From JBBIRT01 sp037441725 (lineage in GTDB: Bacteria > Desulfobacterota > BSN033 > UBA1163): DNA of 12,247 bases. Positions 5,860 to 12,247 of this stretch are shown one piece after another. The DNA is taken from positions 1-12,247 of the forward strand of contig JBBIRT010000095.1 of the NCBI GenBank assembly GCA_037441725.1. Reading direction: 5' to 3'. Within the stretch, counting starts at the first letter, position 1, and each line of letters opens with the position of its first letter. The position numbers and the translations under genes are program-made. A model generated the notes under the pieces. The model worked only from the letters and a program-made list of their open reading frames with translations, was not told the DNA's origin and searched no databases.

Positions 5860-7176
5860 ATGGAATGGTGGATGGTCTTAACCTTCTTTCTGGGAGGATT
5901 GATTGTTCTTCTCCTATTTAAATTCCCTGTGGCCTTTGCATTTCTTCTCATGGATGTATTGGGAATTCTTTTCTTCGTTGGTTCGGCAGGATTGAAAAAC
6001 ATTACCCTTGGAATCTTTAGTTCCCTTTCCATCTTCACCATTACACCTGTGCCCTTATTCATCTTGATGGGAGAATTGATGTTTCATTCCCATGTGGCAG
6101 ATATCGCTTTGGACATTATGGACCGCTGGCTTGGCCGTGTGCCTGGACGATTAGGCGTATTAGCTGCTGTGAGTGGAACGATCTTTGCCGCCACAAGTGG
6201 TTCCACGATGGCAAATACGGCGATGTTAGGAACAGTGCTTCTTCCTGAGATGAGAAAACGGGGGTATAGTGTTTCAATGTCTGTAGGCCCTATCATCGGA
6301 TCTGGGGGATTGGCCATGCTGATTCCTCCCTCTGCTCTTGCTGTAATTTTGGCTAGCATCGGAGGCATCTCCGTGGGTGGACTTCTCTTAGCGGGGGTGA
6401 TTCCAGGAGTGATCCTGGGAGGTTTCTTCACCATCTATATTATTTTAATGGCCTGGTGGAAACCCTCTAACGCTCCTCAATATTTCATCCCCCTCACTCC
6501 ACTGGGAGAAAAAATTATGCTGACGGTGAAGCATCTACTTCCTATTGCCTTCATCATCTTCTCCGTCATTGGGGTCATCATTATGGGCTGGGCCACTCCT
6601 ACAGAAGCAGCTGCCTCAGGCACTCTCGCTACTTTTATTGTCACCCTCATTTATCGGCGATTTAACTGGAAGGTGCTCAAAGACTCCTTAAAAGGTTCCA
6701 TAGAGATCTGGGTCATGGTCTTTATGATCATTGCAGCCTCCTCCACCTTTAGCATGATCTTGGCTTACACAGGCGCCTCAAAAGGACTCCTTGGGCTGAT
6801 CGAAGGCCTCCAGGTCCATCCCATTCTCATTCTCATCGGAATGCAGCTGATCATTGGGTTCATGGGTTGTTTCATGGATGGCGTTTCGATCATGATGATC
6901 TGCCTGCCCGTATTTATGCCCATCTCAAATGCTTTAGGGTTTCATCCCATCTGGTTTGGAGTGTTGTTCCTGATCAATATTGAAATGGGGCAGTTGACCC
7001 CTCCCTTTGGAATGCTTCTTTTTGTAATGAAAGGGGTGGCTCCAAAGGATATCAAAATGGAGGAGATCATTTGGGCCGCTATTCCATACATGATCTTTGA
7101 TATCCTCGTCATGGCCATAATCATCTTGTGGCCAAGGGTAGCCCTTTGGTTACCTGGTTTTTTAAAGGCTTTCTGA
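5860..7176 (+). CDS. dctM: TRAP transporter large membrane subunit DctM
   Basis: The 438-residue protein consists almost wholly of hydrophobic helices (about 11-12) and has the length of DctM, the ion-coupled translocating subunit of TRAP transporters. Diagnostic motifs are 'GGLAMLIPPSA' (149-159) followed by 'LLLAGVIPGVILGG', 'ATPTEAAASG' (245-254), and near the C terminus 'QLTPPFG' (378-384). I chose the ATG at 5860. GAGG at 5845-5848 lies 11 bases upstream and overlaps the dctQ stop codon, so translation of the two is probably coupled. A TTG at 5818 would add 14 highly charged residues and lacks support. The gene converges with glmL; the 51 bases between their stops hold no convincing terminator. 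Confidence 0.94.
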   Translation: MEWWMVLTFFLGGLIVLLLFKFPVAFAFLLMDVLGILFFVGSAGLKNITLGIFSSLSIFTITPVPLFILMGELMFHSHVADIALDIMDRWLGRVPGRLGVLAAVSGTIFAATSGSTMANTAMLGTVLLPEMRKRGYSVSMSVGPIIGSGGLAMLIPPSALAVILASIGGISVGGLLLAGVIPGVILGGFFTIYIILMAWWKPSNAPQYFIPLTPLGEKIMLTVKHLLPIAFIIFSVIGVIIMGWATPTEAAASGTLATFIVTLIYRRFNWKVLKDSLKGSIEIWVMVFMIIAASSTFSMILAYTGASKGLLGLIEGLQVHPILILIGMQLIIGFMGCFMDGVSIMMICLPVFMPISNALGFHPIWFGVLFLINIEMGQLTPPFGMLLFVMKGVAPKDIKMEEIIWAAIPYMIFDILVMAIIILWPRVALWLPGFLKAF

Positions 7177-7227
7177 TCTTCCTTCTCAGACGAGGGCAGG
7201 TCTTTTCAGAGATAAAGGATCGATGTC

Positions 7228-8592
7228 CTACACCGGTTTAAGATATCTTTTCATGATTCTTAATGCCTTCTTGGGATAGGTCTGAGCGAGCAATCCTGCG
7301 GCAAACAGAATATATCTTTCATCAACATAAAACTCCGCTTTTTTAGGCTTAAGAAGAAAATCCTCTTCAGGATCCGCCAACACACCAGCCAATATTCTTC
7401 TTGGATCAGGAGAAAAGGCAATCGGACCCCCTGTTCCGATGACTCTCGTCACGTGACTCAAATCTTTTCCGATCTGGGTGGTCATTTCTCCCATGGGGCC
7501 ATAGATGACCTCCAATTTCCCGACATGTCTCTCTAAGGCTGTTTGAACAGCCATCCTGGCAAGATCAGTATCCGTGGACCATTCCTTCTGATTCTGTGGG
7601 ACCCTGCTTGGTTCGGATTGAAAAGCCGAAAGGACCGATTCATCCAAAACCACGCCCTTTCCCTTTGCAATCTCTCGGAGAACATCGATGTTATATCGCA
7701 CCCCTAAGTCTCCTTCCACCGTCCTCTTGGCAAAAGGCTCTGGCAATCCTCGCATCAGAACCCCACCCCTTGTGGGATGTCCCCAGGCAATCGAATTCAC
7801 GTCGGTCGTTGCCCCTCCCACATCGATGACGATCAATTCTCCCCACCCCTGCTCCTCCTCAATCCCTTGGCTTAATAAGAGAGCTGCCTTTAACACCGCT
7901 ACAGGAGTTGGCATCAAAATCTCTCTGATGTACTGTTTGGCCCTGTCAATACCCTTGGCTTTAATAATATTCTCCATAAATACTTCACGCATCGCCTCAC
8001 GACACGCTTCCACCTCTAATCTCCCAATTTCAGGCATCACATTGTGAACCAATCTGAACACCTTTGAAGAGGTGCAGAACATCTCCTTAATTTCGTCATA
8101 AGCTGATTTATTCCCTGCCACCACAATCGGAGCATTAAGTTTTGAACAGGAGAGAAGATTCGCATTGTGAAGGATCGCTTTTTTATTTCCGCCATCGGTC
8201 CCTCCTGCAAGAAGGATAAGATCTGGAGAAATTCTCTCTATTTGCTCCATCTCCGATTGATTGAGCTCATAGGAGAAATGCCCAACGATCTTTGCCCCTG
8301 CTCCCAGGGCAGCCCGTTTGGCTGCCTCAGAACTTAGCTCTGGGACCAAACCGATAGAGACCACCCGAAGCCCTCCAGCCGCACTACTGCAGGCCAGAGC
8401 CCCTTCCTTCGCTCTCTCCCCTATTCCTCTCCCGATCTGATCCAAAGCCTTTTTAAGTCCAATCGTAACATCCTCTGAAACCGTAGAAGGAGATTTGACC
8501 GCAGAAATCATCTCTTCTCGCTCGATGTCGAGGGCGACCACTTTGGTAAAGGTGCTTCCAAGGTCTATTAGAATCTGGATCGGATCCTCCAT
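7228..8592 (-). CDS. glmL: Glutamate mutase accessory protein GlmL (MutL family)
   Basis: This 454-residue protein belongs to the GlmL/MutL family, ASKHA-fold ATPases encoded beside B12-dependent mutases such as glutamate, 2-methyleneglutarate and ornithine mutases, and thought to maintain or reactivate them. Visible ATPase elements are the phosphate-1 loop 'DLGSTFTKV' (10-18), 'LLAGGTDGGNK' (127-137), the phosphate-2 loop 'IDVGGATTDVNS' (256-267) and the adenosine loop 'GTGGPI' (386-391). I prefer the ATG at 8592 because AGGAG lies ten bases before it and the family's first strand begins just after; an ATG at 8643 would add 17 residues with a poor ribosome site. The presence of glmE nearby supports the assignment. 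Unlike classic glutamate-fermenter clusters (glmS-glmL-glmE in series), here glmL diverges from the operon that carries glmE. Confidence 0.9.
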   Translation of the reverse strand: MEDPIQILIDLGSTFTKVVALDIEREEMISAVKSPSTVSEDVTIGLKKALDQIGRGIGERAKEGALACSSAAGGLRVVSIGLVPELSSEAAKRAALGAGAKIVGHFSYELNQSEMEQIERISPDLILLAGGTDGGNKKAILHNANLLSCSKLNAPIVVAGNKSAYDEIKEMFCTSSKVFRLVHNVMPEIGRLEVEACREAMREVFMENIIKAKGIDRAKQYIREILMPTPVAVLKAALLLSQGIEEEQGWGELIVIDVGGATTDVNSIAWGHPTRGGVLMRGLPEPFAKRTVEGDLGVRYNIDVLREIAKGKGVVLDESVLSAFQSEPSRVPQNQKEWSTDTDLARMAVQTALERHVGKLEVIYGPMGEMTTQIGKDLSHVTRVIGTGGPIAFSPDPRRILAGVLADPEEDFLLKPKKAEFYVDERYILFAAGLLAQTYPKKALRIMKRYLKPV

Positions 8593-8674
8593 GTGGAAAG
8601 ATCTCCTGTTTGATGAAAAATTCGTTTTTTTCAAAAGGACCATCTCATTTTAGATCAATCTTCCCGGAGAAGAA

Positions 8675-8690
8675 TATGATTAAAATCATA
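8675..8690. promoter_or_regulatory. Perfect dyad between glmL and the CoA-transferase gene
   Basis: TATGATT-AA-AATCATA has seven-base inverted arms around two bases, in the middle of the divergent region (8593-8787). It resembles the dyad in the dctP leader, sharing the TGAT-N4-ATCA core. Read on either strand, TATGAT also resembles a -10 box, but I found no good -35 at the right spacing on either strand. Confidence 0.35.
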
Positions 8691-8787
8691 GTGTAATCTT
8701 TAAGAATATTTTATACCTAACAATGAGGTCAGGTCACAAATTATTGACTCAATCCATAATCCTCTGATCGATGAGGATGAGGGCATC

Positions 8788-10509
8788 ATGGAACCGAGTC
8801 AGAAGCCGGTCGGGAAGAGAATAGAACTAAGAGAAGCGATTAAACGCTACGTTCAGCCAGGGATGATCCTTCATCTTTCTGGGGGAATTGGTGGGCCGAG
8901 TGCTGCCATCTGTGAAGTGATCCGGCAGTTCTGGGGGAAAAAACCGGGATTTACACTGATTCAGAGCACCTTAGCAGGTCACTCCATTCATCTCATTTAT
9001 GGCAATTTGGTGAGCAAATTAATATTCTCAGCTTGTCCCCCTGATGTGACGGGTTCTATGCAACCCAGTCGAATCCTTCAAAAGGCCATCGAAGAGAATC
9101 ATATGGAGATAGAGAATTGGTCCCTCTGCTCACTTCAACAAAGATTGATGGCAGGAGCCATGGGACTTCCTTTCATGCCCACTCGCTCTATCTCTCACAG
9201 CACCATGGCCTTAGAAAATGTCCACGCCTTTCAAGAGATTGAAGATCCTTTCAAATCAGGAGAGAGAATTGGCCTGGTCAAGGCCCTTACCCCTGACCTT
9301 TCGATCGTTCACGGGTGCATGGCTGATGTGAATGGCAATACCATCCTTGCTGCTCCTGTGGGAGATGATCTTTGGGGTCCTTTATCCAGCAGAAATGGGG
9401 TATTGGTCACCGTCGAAAAGATTGTAGAAACAGAGGTGATTAGAGAATACTCTGGTCTTGTCAAAATCCCAAGTTTTAAGGTCAAAGCCGTTTCAGAAGC
9501 CCCCTTTGGAGTCCATCCCTTTTCGCTTTTTATTTCCGGAATTTCGATGGTTGAATCTTATGGACAGGACCAAGATTTTCTAATGGACCTCCATCAGGCC
9601 TATAGAAATGATCGGCTCGATGACTGGTTAAAAGAGTGGGTGATGGAATGTCCAACCCATAACGATTATATAAAAAAGATGGGTGATCAAAGAATCTCAA
9701 AACTCAAAGAAAGAGGCCTTTCCTCCTTCCGAGAAGGACCACCCTCAGATCGCCTCTCCCCTCGAGGGATCATGGATGGAATATCCATGATGGCTATTGT
9801 TCTTGCCAGAGAGGTGATCAAAAGCGTCCATACTGCAAGACATAAAACCCTTCTGATCGGTGGAGGGTCTCGTACCCTGGGTGGGTGGATGGCTTACCAT
9901 TGGCTGAGGAACGAAGGGGTGGAAGTGGAGCTGATTATTGGAAATGGACAGATTGGTTGCGTTCCAAAACGAGCAGAAGGGATCATGGCCAACATAGAAT
10001 TGATGCGTACTGCAACCATGTTAACCGATGTGATTACGACCCATGGGGTCTTTGTGGGTGGGGGTCATAATGAGTGTCTGGCTGTGCTTGGGGCTGGACA
10101 GATTGATCCCTATGGAAATATCAACTCGACAAGGGGCAGAGAGGATCGATTCCTGGTGGGATCAGGGGGAGGCAATGATGCCGTCAATGCCAGAGAAGTC
10201 ATTGTGGTGATCGAACAGTCACGAGATCGCTTCGTTGAAAACCTCCCTTACATCACTTCCCCGGGTCACCATGTGAGGACGGTGATTTCAACGATGGGGA
10301 TTTTTCGAAAGACCGATCCAAAGGGAAGGCTCATACTGACATCCTGCTTTCCTCATCCAGAGTTTCCTACCTTGGAGGAGAGAATAAGGCATCTCCAGGA
10401 TCATTGTGGCTGGCCTCTCCAGATAGCGGAACCTGTGGAGGAAATCACCCCCCCCAATGAAGAGGAGTTGAGGTTACGACAATGGCTGCTTTACCCCACC
10501 TCCTCCTGA
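8788..10509 (+). CDS. Fused class I CoA-transferase-like protein lacking catalytic Glu
   Basis: The 573 residues fuse an alpha-type half (about 10-300) and a beta-type half (about 325-560) of a class I CoA-transferase of the glutaconate CoA-transferase type. In the alpha half, 'GGIGGPSAA' (32-40), 'GLPFMPTRS' and 'DLSIVHGCMADVNGN' (170-184) are typical. In the beta half, 'GAGQIDPYGNINST' (435-448), 'GSGGGND' (458-464) and 'YITSPGHH' closely follow GctB. Where GctB has its catalytic glutamate in an ESG motif, this protein has Gly385-Asn386-Gly387 in 'LIIGNGQIGCVP'. The glutamyl-CoA intermediate therefore cannot form in the usual way. CoA-transferase-fold hydrolases such as IpdAB, which open steroid-derived rings, are a precedent for another reaction on acyl-CoA. 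GAGGG or GAGG lies just before the ATG. It begins an operon with the CaiB-type gene 90 bases downstream. Confidence 0.85.
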   Translation: MEPSQKPVGKRIELREAIKRYVQPGMILHLSGGIGGPSAAICEVIRQFWGKKPGFTLIQSTLAGHSIHLIYGNLVSKLIFSACPPDVTGSMQPSRILQKAIEENHMEIENWSLCSLQQRLMAGAMGLPFMPTRSISHSTMALENVHAFQEIEDPFKSGERIGLVKALTPDLSIVHGCMADVNGNTILAAPVGDDLWGPLSSRNGVLVTVEKIVETEVIREYSGLVKIPSFKVKAVSEAPFGVHPFSLFISGISMVESYGQDQDFLMDLHQAYRNDRLDDWLKEWVMECPTHNDYIKKMGDQRISKLKERGLSSFREGPPSDRLSPRGIMDGISMMAIVLAREVIKSVHTARHKTLLIGGGSRTLGGWMAYHWLRNEGVEVELIIGNGQIGCVPKRAEGIMANIELMRTATMLTDVITTHGVFVGGGHNECLAVLGAGQIDPYGNINSTRGREDRFLVGSGGGNDAVNAREVIVVIEQSRDRFVENLPYITSPGHHVRTVISTMGIFRKTDPKGRLILTSCFPHPEFPTLEERIRHLQDHCGWPLQIAEPVEEITPPNEEELRLRQWLLYPTSS

Positions 10510-10599
10510 GGGGAGAAGGTGACCTGAAAAAGGTCTGTTCGATCGAAGGTAGATCGAGGGTTGGTCATGGGCCTTTAATATGGAGGAAAGGAGAGATGG

Positions 10600-11820
10600 A
10601 TGAATGGGCCTCTTCAAGGGATTCGGATCATTGAATTTGCTGGTTATCTGAGTGCTCCCTCGGCTTGTTACATGTTAGGAGATTTAGGAGCTGAGGTGAT
10701 CAAGATAGAGGATCGAATCAAAGGAGATCCAGTAAGGGGGATGTCCTCCTACTTTGGGGGTTCACTATTCTTGCCAGGGGGCATCAATATTCTCTTTGAG
10801 ACCGCAAATAGGAATAAGAAAAGTATCACCCTGGACCTAAAAAAAGAGAAGGGAAAGAAGATCCTCTACGAATTGATCAAACAATCCGACGTCTTTTGCA
10901 CCAATTATTCAAAAGGGGTCTGCCAGAAATTGGAAGTAGATTATGAAAGTCTGAAAAAGGTCAATCCCAAATTGATCTATGCCATCGCCACAGGCTATGG
11001 CTCCCAAGGCCCAGAAAGCGGAAAAAGGGCCTTTGATCCCATTGCTCAGGCCCGATCAGGAATCATGTATTCCATCGGTGAACCGGAGAGTCCTCCCTCC
11101 CAGATCAATGGGCCTGTCTTTGACCAAATGACTGGAACCTTGTTGGCCTATGGGATCTTGGCCGCCCTGGCAGCAAGGGATCGGCGGGGGATCGGCCAGC
11201 AGGTCGAGGTCTCTTTACTCGGATCAGGAATCCATTTACAAGCCTACAATGTCAACATTGCCACCTTAAGGGGAAGGCCATTGGCAAGGACTTCGCGAAG
11301 GACCCTTAAGAATCCTTTAGCCAATTATTTTCAATGTTCGGATGGGAAATGGCTAATCTTCTCTGAAGCCCAGTCCGATCGCTTTTGGCATCCCTTCTGT
11401 AATGCCCTCGGAATCACCCATCTGGAAAAGGATCCGAGATTTGCAACGGCGGAGGATCGAAGAAAGAATTTTCAAGAGATCACCCATTTGATTGAAGAAG
11501 TCTTCAAGACCAAACCCCGAGAGGAATGGATCAGAATCTTTCAGGAAAAGGGGGAAGGAATCTCCTTCTCCCCCATTCTGGATCTATCTGAGCTTTCTTC
11601 AGACCCACAGGTTTTAGAAAACGGTTACATCTCTGAGGTGGAACATCCCACTTTGGGGAAGGTGAAGGTTGTGGGTATCCCGGTAGCCTTTAGCGAGACT
11701 CCGGTGAGGGTGAGGGGATATGCGCCCAACTTTGGAGAGCATACAGAGGAGGTCCTTTTAAACCTCTATGGCTATACCTGGAAAGAGATTGAAAAGCTAA
11801 AAGAGGAAGAAGTCATTTAA
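10600..11820 (+). CDS. CaiB/BaiF family (class III) CoA-transferase
   Basis: A full-length, 406-residue class III CoA-transferase, which moves CoA between carboxylic acids through an aspartyl anhydride/thioester. The opening 'LQGIRIIEFAGYLSAPSACYMLGDLGAEVIKIED' region (5-38) is the family signature. Then come 'SITLDLKKEKGKKIL' (75-89), 'GYGSQGPE' (132-139), 'AFDPIAQARSGI' (144-155) and the catalytic Asp175 in 'GPVFDQMTG', followed by 'ALAARDRRGIGQQVEVSLL' (184 onward). All key elements are present, so the enzyme should be active. AGGAAAGGAG lies just before the ATG. Only 26 bases separate its stop from glmE, so it shares an mRNA with the mutase. That makes a mutase-pathway acid, for example mesaconate or a related C5 dicarboxylate, a reasonable substrate guess. 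The haloarchaeal succinyl-CoA:mesaconate CoA-transferase belongs to the same class. The substrate is not proven by sequence. Confidence 0.93.
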   Translation: MNGPLQGIRIIEFAGYLSAPSACYMLGDLGAEVIKIEDRIKGDPVRGMSSYFGGSLFLPGGINILFETANRNKKSITLDLKKEKGKKILYELIKQSDVFCTNYSKGVCQKLEVDYESLKKVNPKLIYAIATGYGSQGPESGKRAFDPIAQARSGIMYSIGEPESPPSQINGPVFDQMTGTLLAYGILAALAARDRRGIGQQVEVSLLGSGIHLQAYNVNIATLRGRPLARTSRRTLKNPLANYFQCSDGKWLIFSEAQSDRFWHPFCNALGITHLEKDPRFATAEDRRKNFQEITHLIEEVFKTKPREEWIRIFQEKGEGISFSPILDLSELSSDPQVLENGYISEVEHPTLGKVKVVGIPVAFSETPVRVRGYAPNFGEHTEEVLLNLYGYTWKEIEKLKEEEVI

Positions 11821-11846
11821 AAAGAATCTGGGAGATGGAGGAGGGA

Positions 11847-12247
11847 ATGAAAATTAAGATCAGGAACAAACGGATCGATGAAGATCGATTCTTAAAAATG
11901 AGGGAGGAGGTCCTTTCCCTCTGGCCAACTGGCAAGGAGGTAAACCTTGAGGAGGCCATCGAATATCAGAGAAATCTTCCTGAAAGTAAGAGTTTCTTCA
12001 AGGTGACTGAAAAATTACGTCGAGAGGGAAAGACCGTGGTCTTTCCAAGGGCAGGAACGCCCATTCTTGAGGAGGAGATCAAACTCTGTAGAACTCTGGT
12101 GGAATCAGGGGTTCCCCTGATCCCCGTGACCACCGATAGCTACACCCGATCCCTACAGCTTCGGAAGGTTCAAGAAAGTTTGGAGGAAAGCATTCGTGTA
12201 GGTCGACCCATGCTCAACGGATACCCCTTAATCAATCATGGGGTAAA
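11847..12247 (+). CDS. glmE: Glutamate (methylaspartate) mutase epsilon subunit GlmE, 3' end missing
   Basis: The frame opens at ATG 11847 after a GGAGGAGGG site and runs without a stop to the window edge, giving 133 codons. The N terminus tracks Clostridium cochlearium GlmE closely as I recall it: 'REEVLSLWPTGKEVNLEEAIEY' (19-40), 'PRAGTPILEEEIKLCRTL' (67-84), 'TTDSYTR' (95-101) and 'SIRVGRPMLNGYPLINHGV' near the edge. Arg68 and Arg101 match Arg66 and Arg100, two of the three residues of the arginine claw that holds the glutamate carboxylates; the third (Arg149) lies beyond the window. GlmE is the catalytic half of the coenzyme-B12 enzyme that rearranges L-glutamate to 3-methylaspartate, and it needs the B12-carrying GlmS. 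Retention of both arginines favours a real dicarboxylic amino acid substrate. It is the third gene of the rightward operon. Confidence 0.92.
   Translation, partial: MKIKIRNKRIDEDRFLKMREEVLSLWPTGKEVNLEEAIEYQRNLPESKSFFKVTEKLRREGKTVVFPRAGTPILEEEIKLCRTLVESGVPLIPVTTDSYTRSLQLRKVQESLEESIRVGRPMLNGYPLINHGV

Noticed and set aside
7177..7227. Possible bidirectional terminator between the converging dctM and glmL genes.
   Set aside because: I could not build a stem of useful length with a T run on either strand.
7688..8047. Plus-strand open frame of 119 codons inside glmL.
   Set aside because: It is antisense to the GlmL phosphate-2 loop region, which is clearly coding on the other strand.
8744..8787. 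TTGACT (8744-8749) as the -35 of a promoter for the fused CoA-transferase gene.
   Set aside because: No -10-like sequence occurs 16-18 bases downstream, and the leader would be too short for the ribosome site.
1..12247. CRISPR arrays, tRNA or rRNA genes, insertion sequences and attachment sites.
   Set aside because: No regularly spaced repeats, transposase-like proteins or tRNA-like cloverleaf segments were seen; apart from short gaps the window is ordinary metabolic genes.

Overview
The window reads like part of the genome of an anaerobic, Gram-negative-type bacterium. A Desulfobacterota (former Deltaproteobacteria) relative is the best guess. The grounds are moderate GC, strong AGGAGG-type ribosome sites, some TTG/GTG starts, a TRAP transporter next to acyl-CoA enzymes, and a coenzyme-B12 mutase. 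The lineage is inferred from gene content only; no rRNA or marker gene is present.

Layout. Positions 94-3904 lie on the minus strand. A tight four-gene operon reads leftward: a creatinase/M24-fold protein (2714-3904), a D-2-hydroxyacid dehydrogenase (1759-2691), a free-standing LeuA-type regulatory domain (1248-1709) and a 60-residue cysteine-containing protein (1069-1251). Beyond it lies an unrecognised membrane-anchored protein (94-849), probably with its own promoter. A 278-base divergent control region (3905-4182) separates this operon from a plus-strand DctP-DctQ-DctM TRAP transporter (4183-7176), which has a strong terminator-like hairpin between dctP and dctQ. A minus-strand glmL gene (7228-8592, MutL/GlmL family, ASKHA fold) converges on the transporter. 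A second divergent intergenic region follows. Then a plus-strand operon runs off the right edge: a fused class I CoA-transferase-like protein (8788-10509), a CaiB/BaiF class III CoA-transferase (10600-11820) and the first 133 codons of glmE, the catalytic epsilon subunit of B12-dependent glutamate (methylaspartate) mutase (11847 to the edge).

Working together. GlmL and GlmE are parts of the carbon-skeleton mutase that interconverts L-glutamate and (2S,3S)-3-methylaspartate. The B12-binding GlmS subunit is not in the window and may lie just to the right. Placing two CoA-transferase-family genes directly in front of glmE suggests that a product of the mutase branch, such as mesaconate, is handled as a CoA thioester. 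Haloarchaea do this in the methylaspartate cycle, where a class III enzyme makes mesaconyl-CoA. The TRAP transporter probably imports the carboxylate that feeds the route, and the hydroxyacid dehydrogenase may serve the same catabolism. These links are inferred from context.

The main oddities are these. The fused CoA-transferase lacks the catalytic glutamate (GNG where ESG is expected). The M24 protein has lost most of its metal ligands. The LeuA regulatory domain stands alone and is translationally coupled to a tiny cysteine protein. A similar TGAT-N4-ATCA dyad lies upstream of both dctP and the glmL/CoA-transferase pair.
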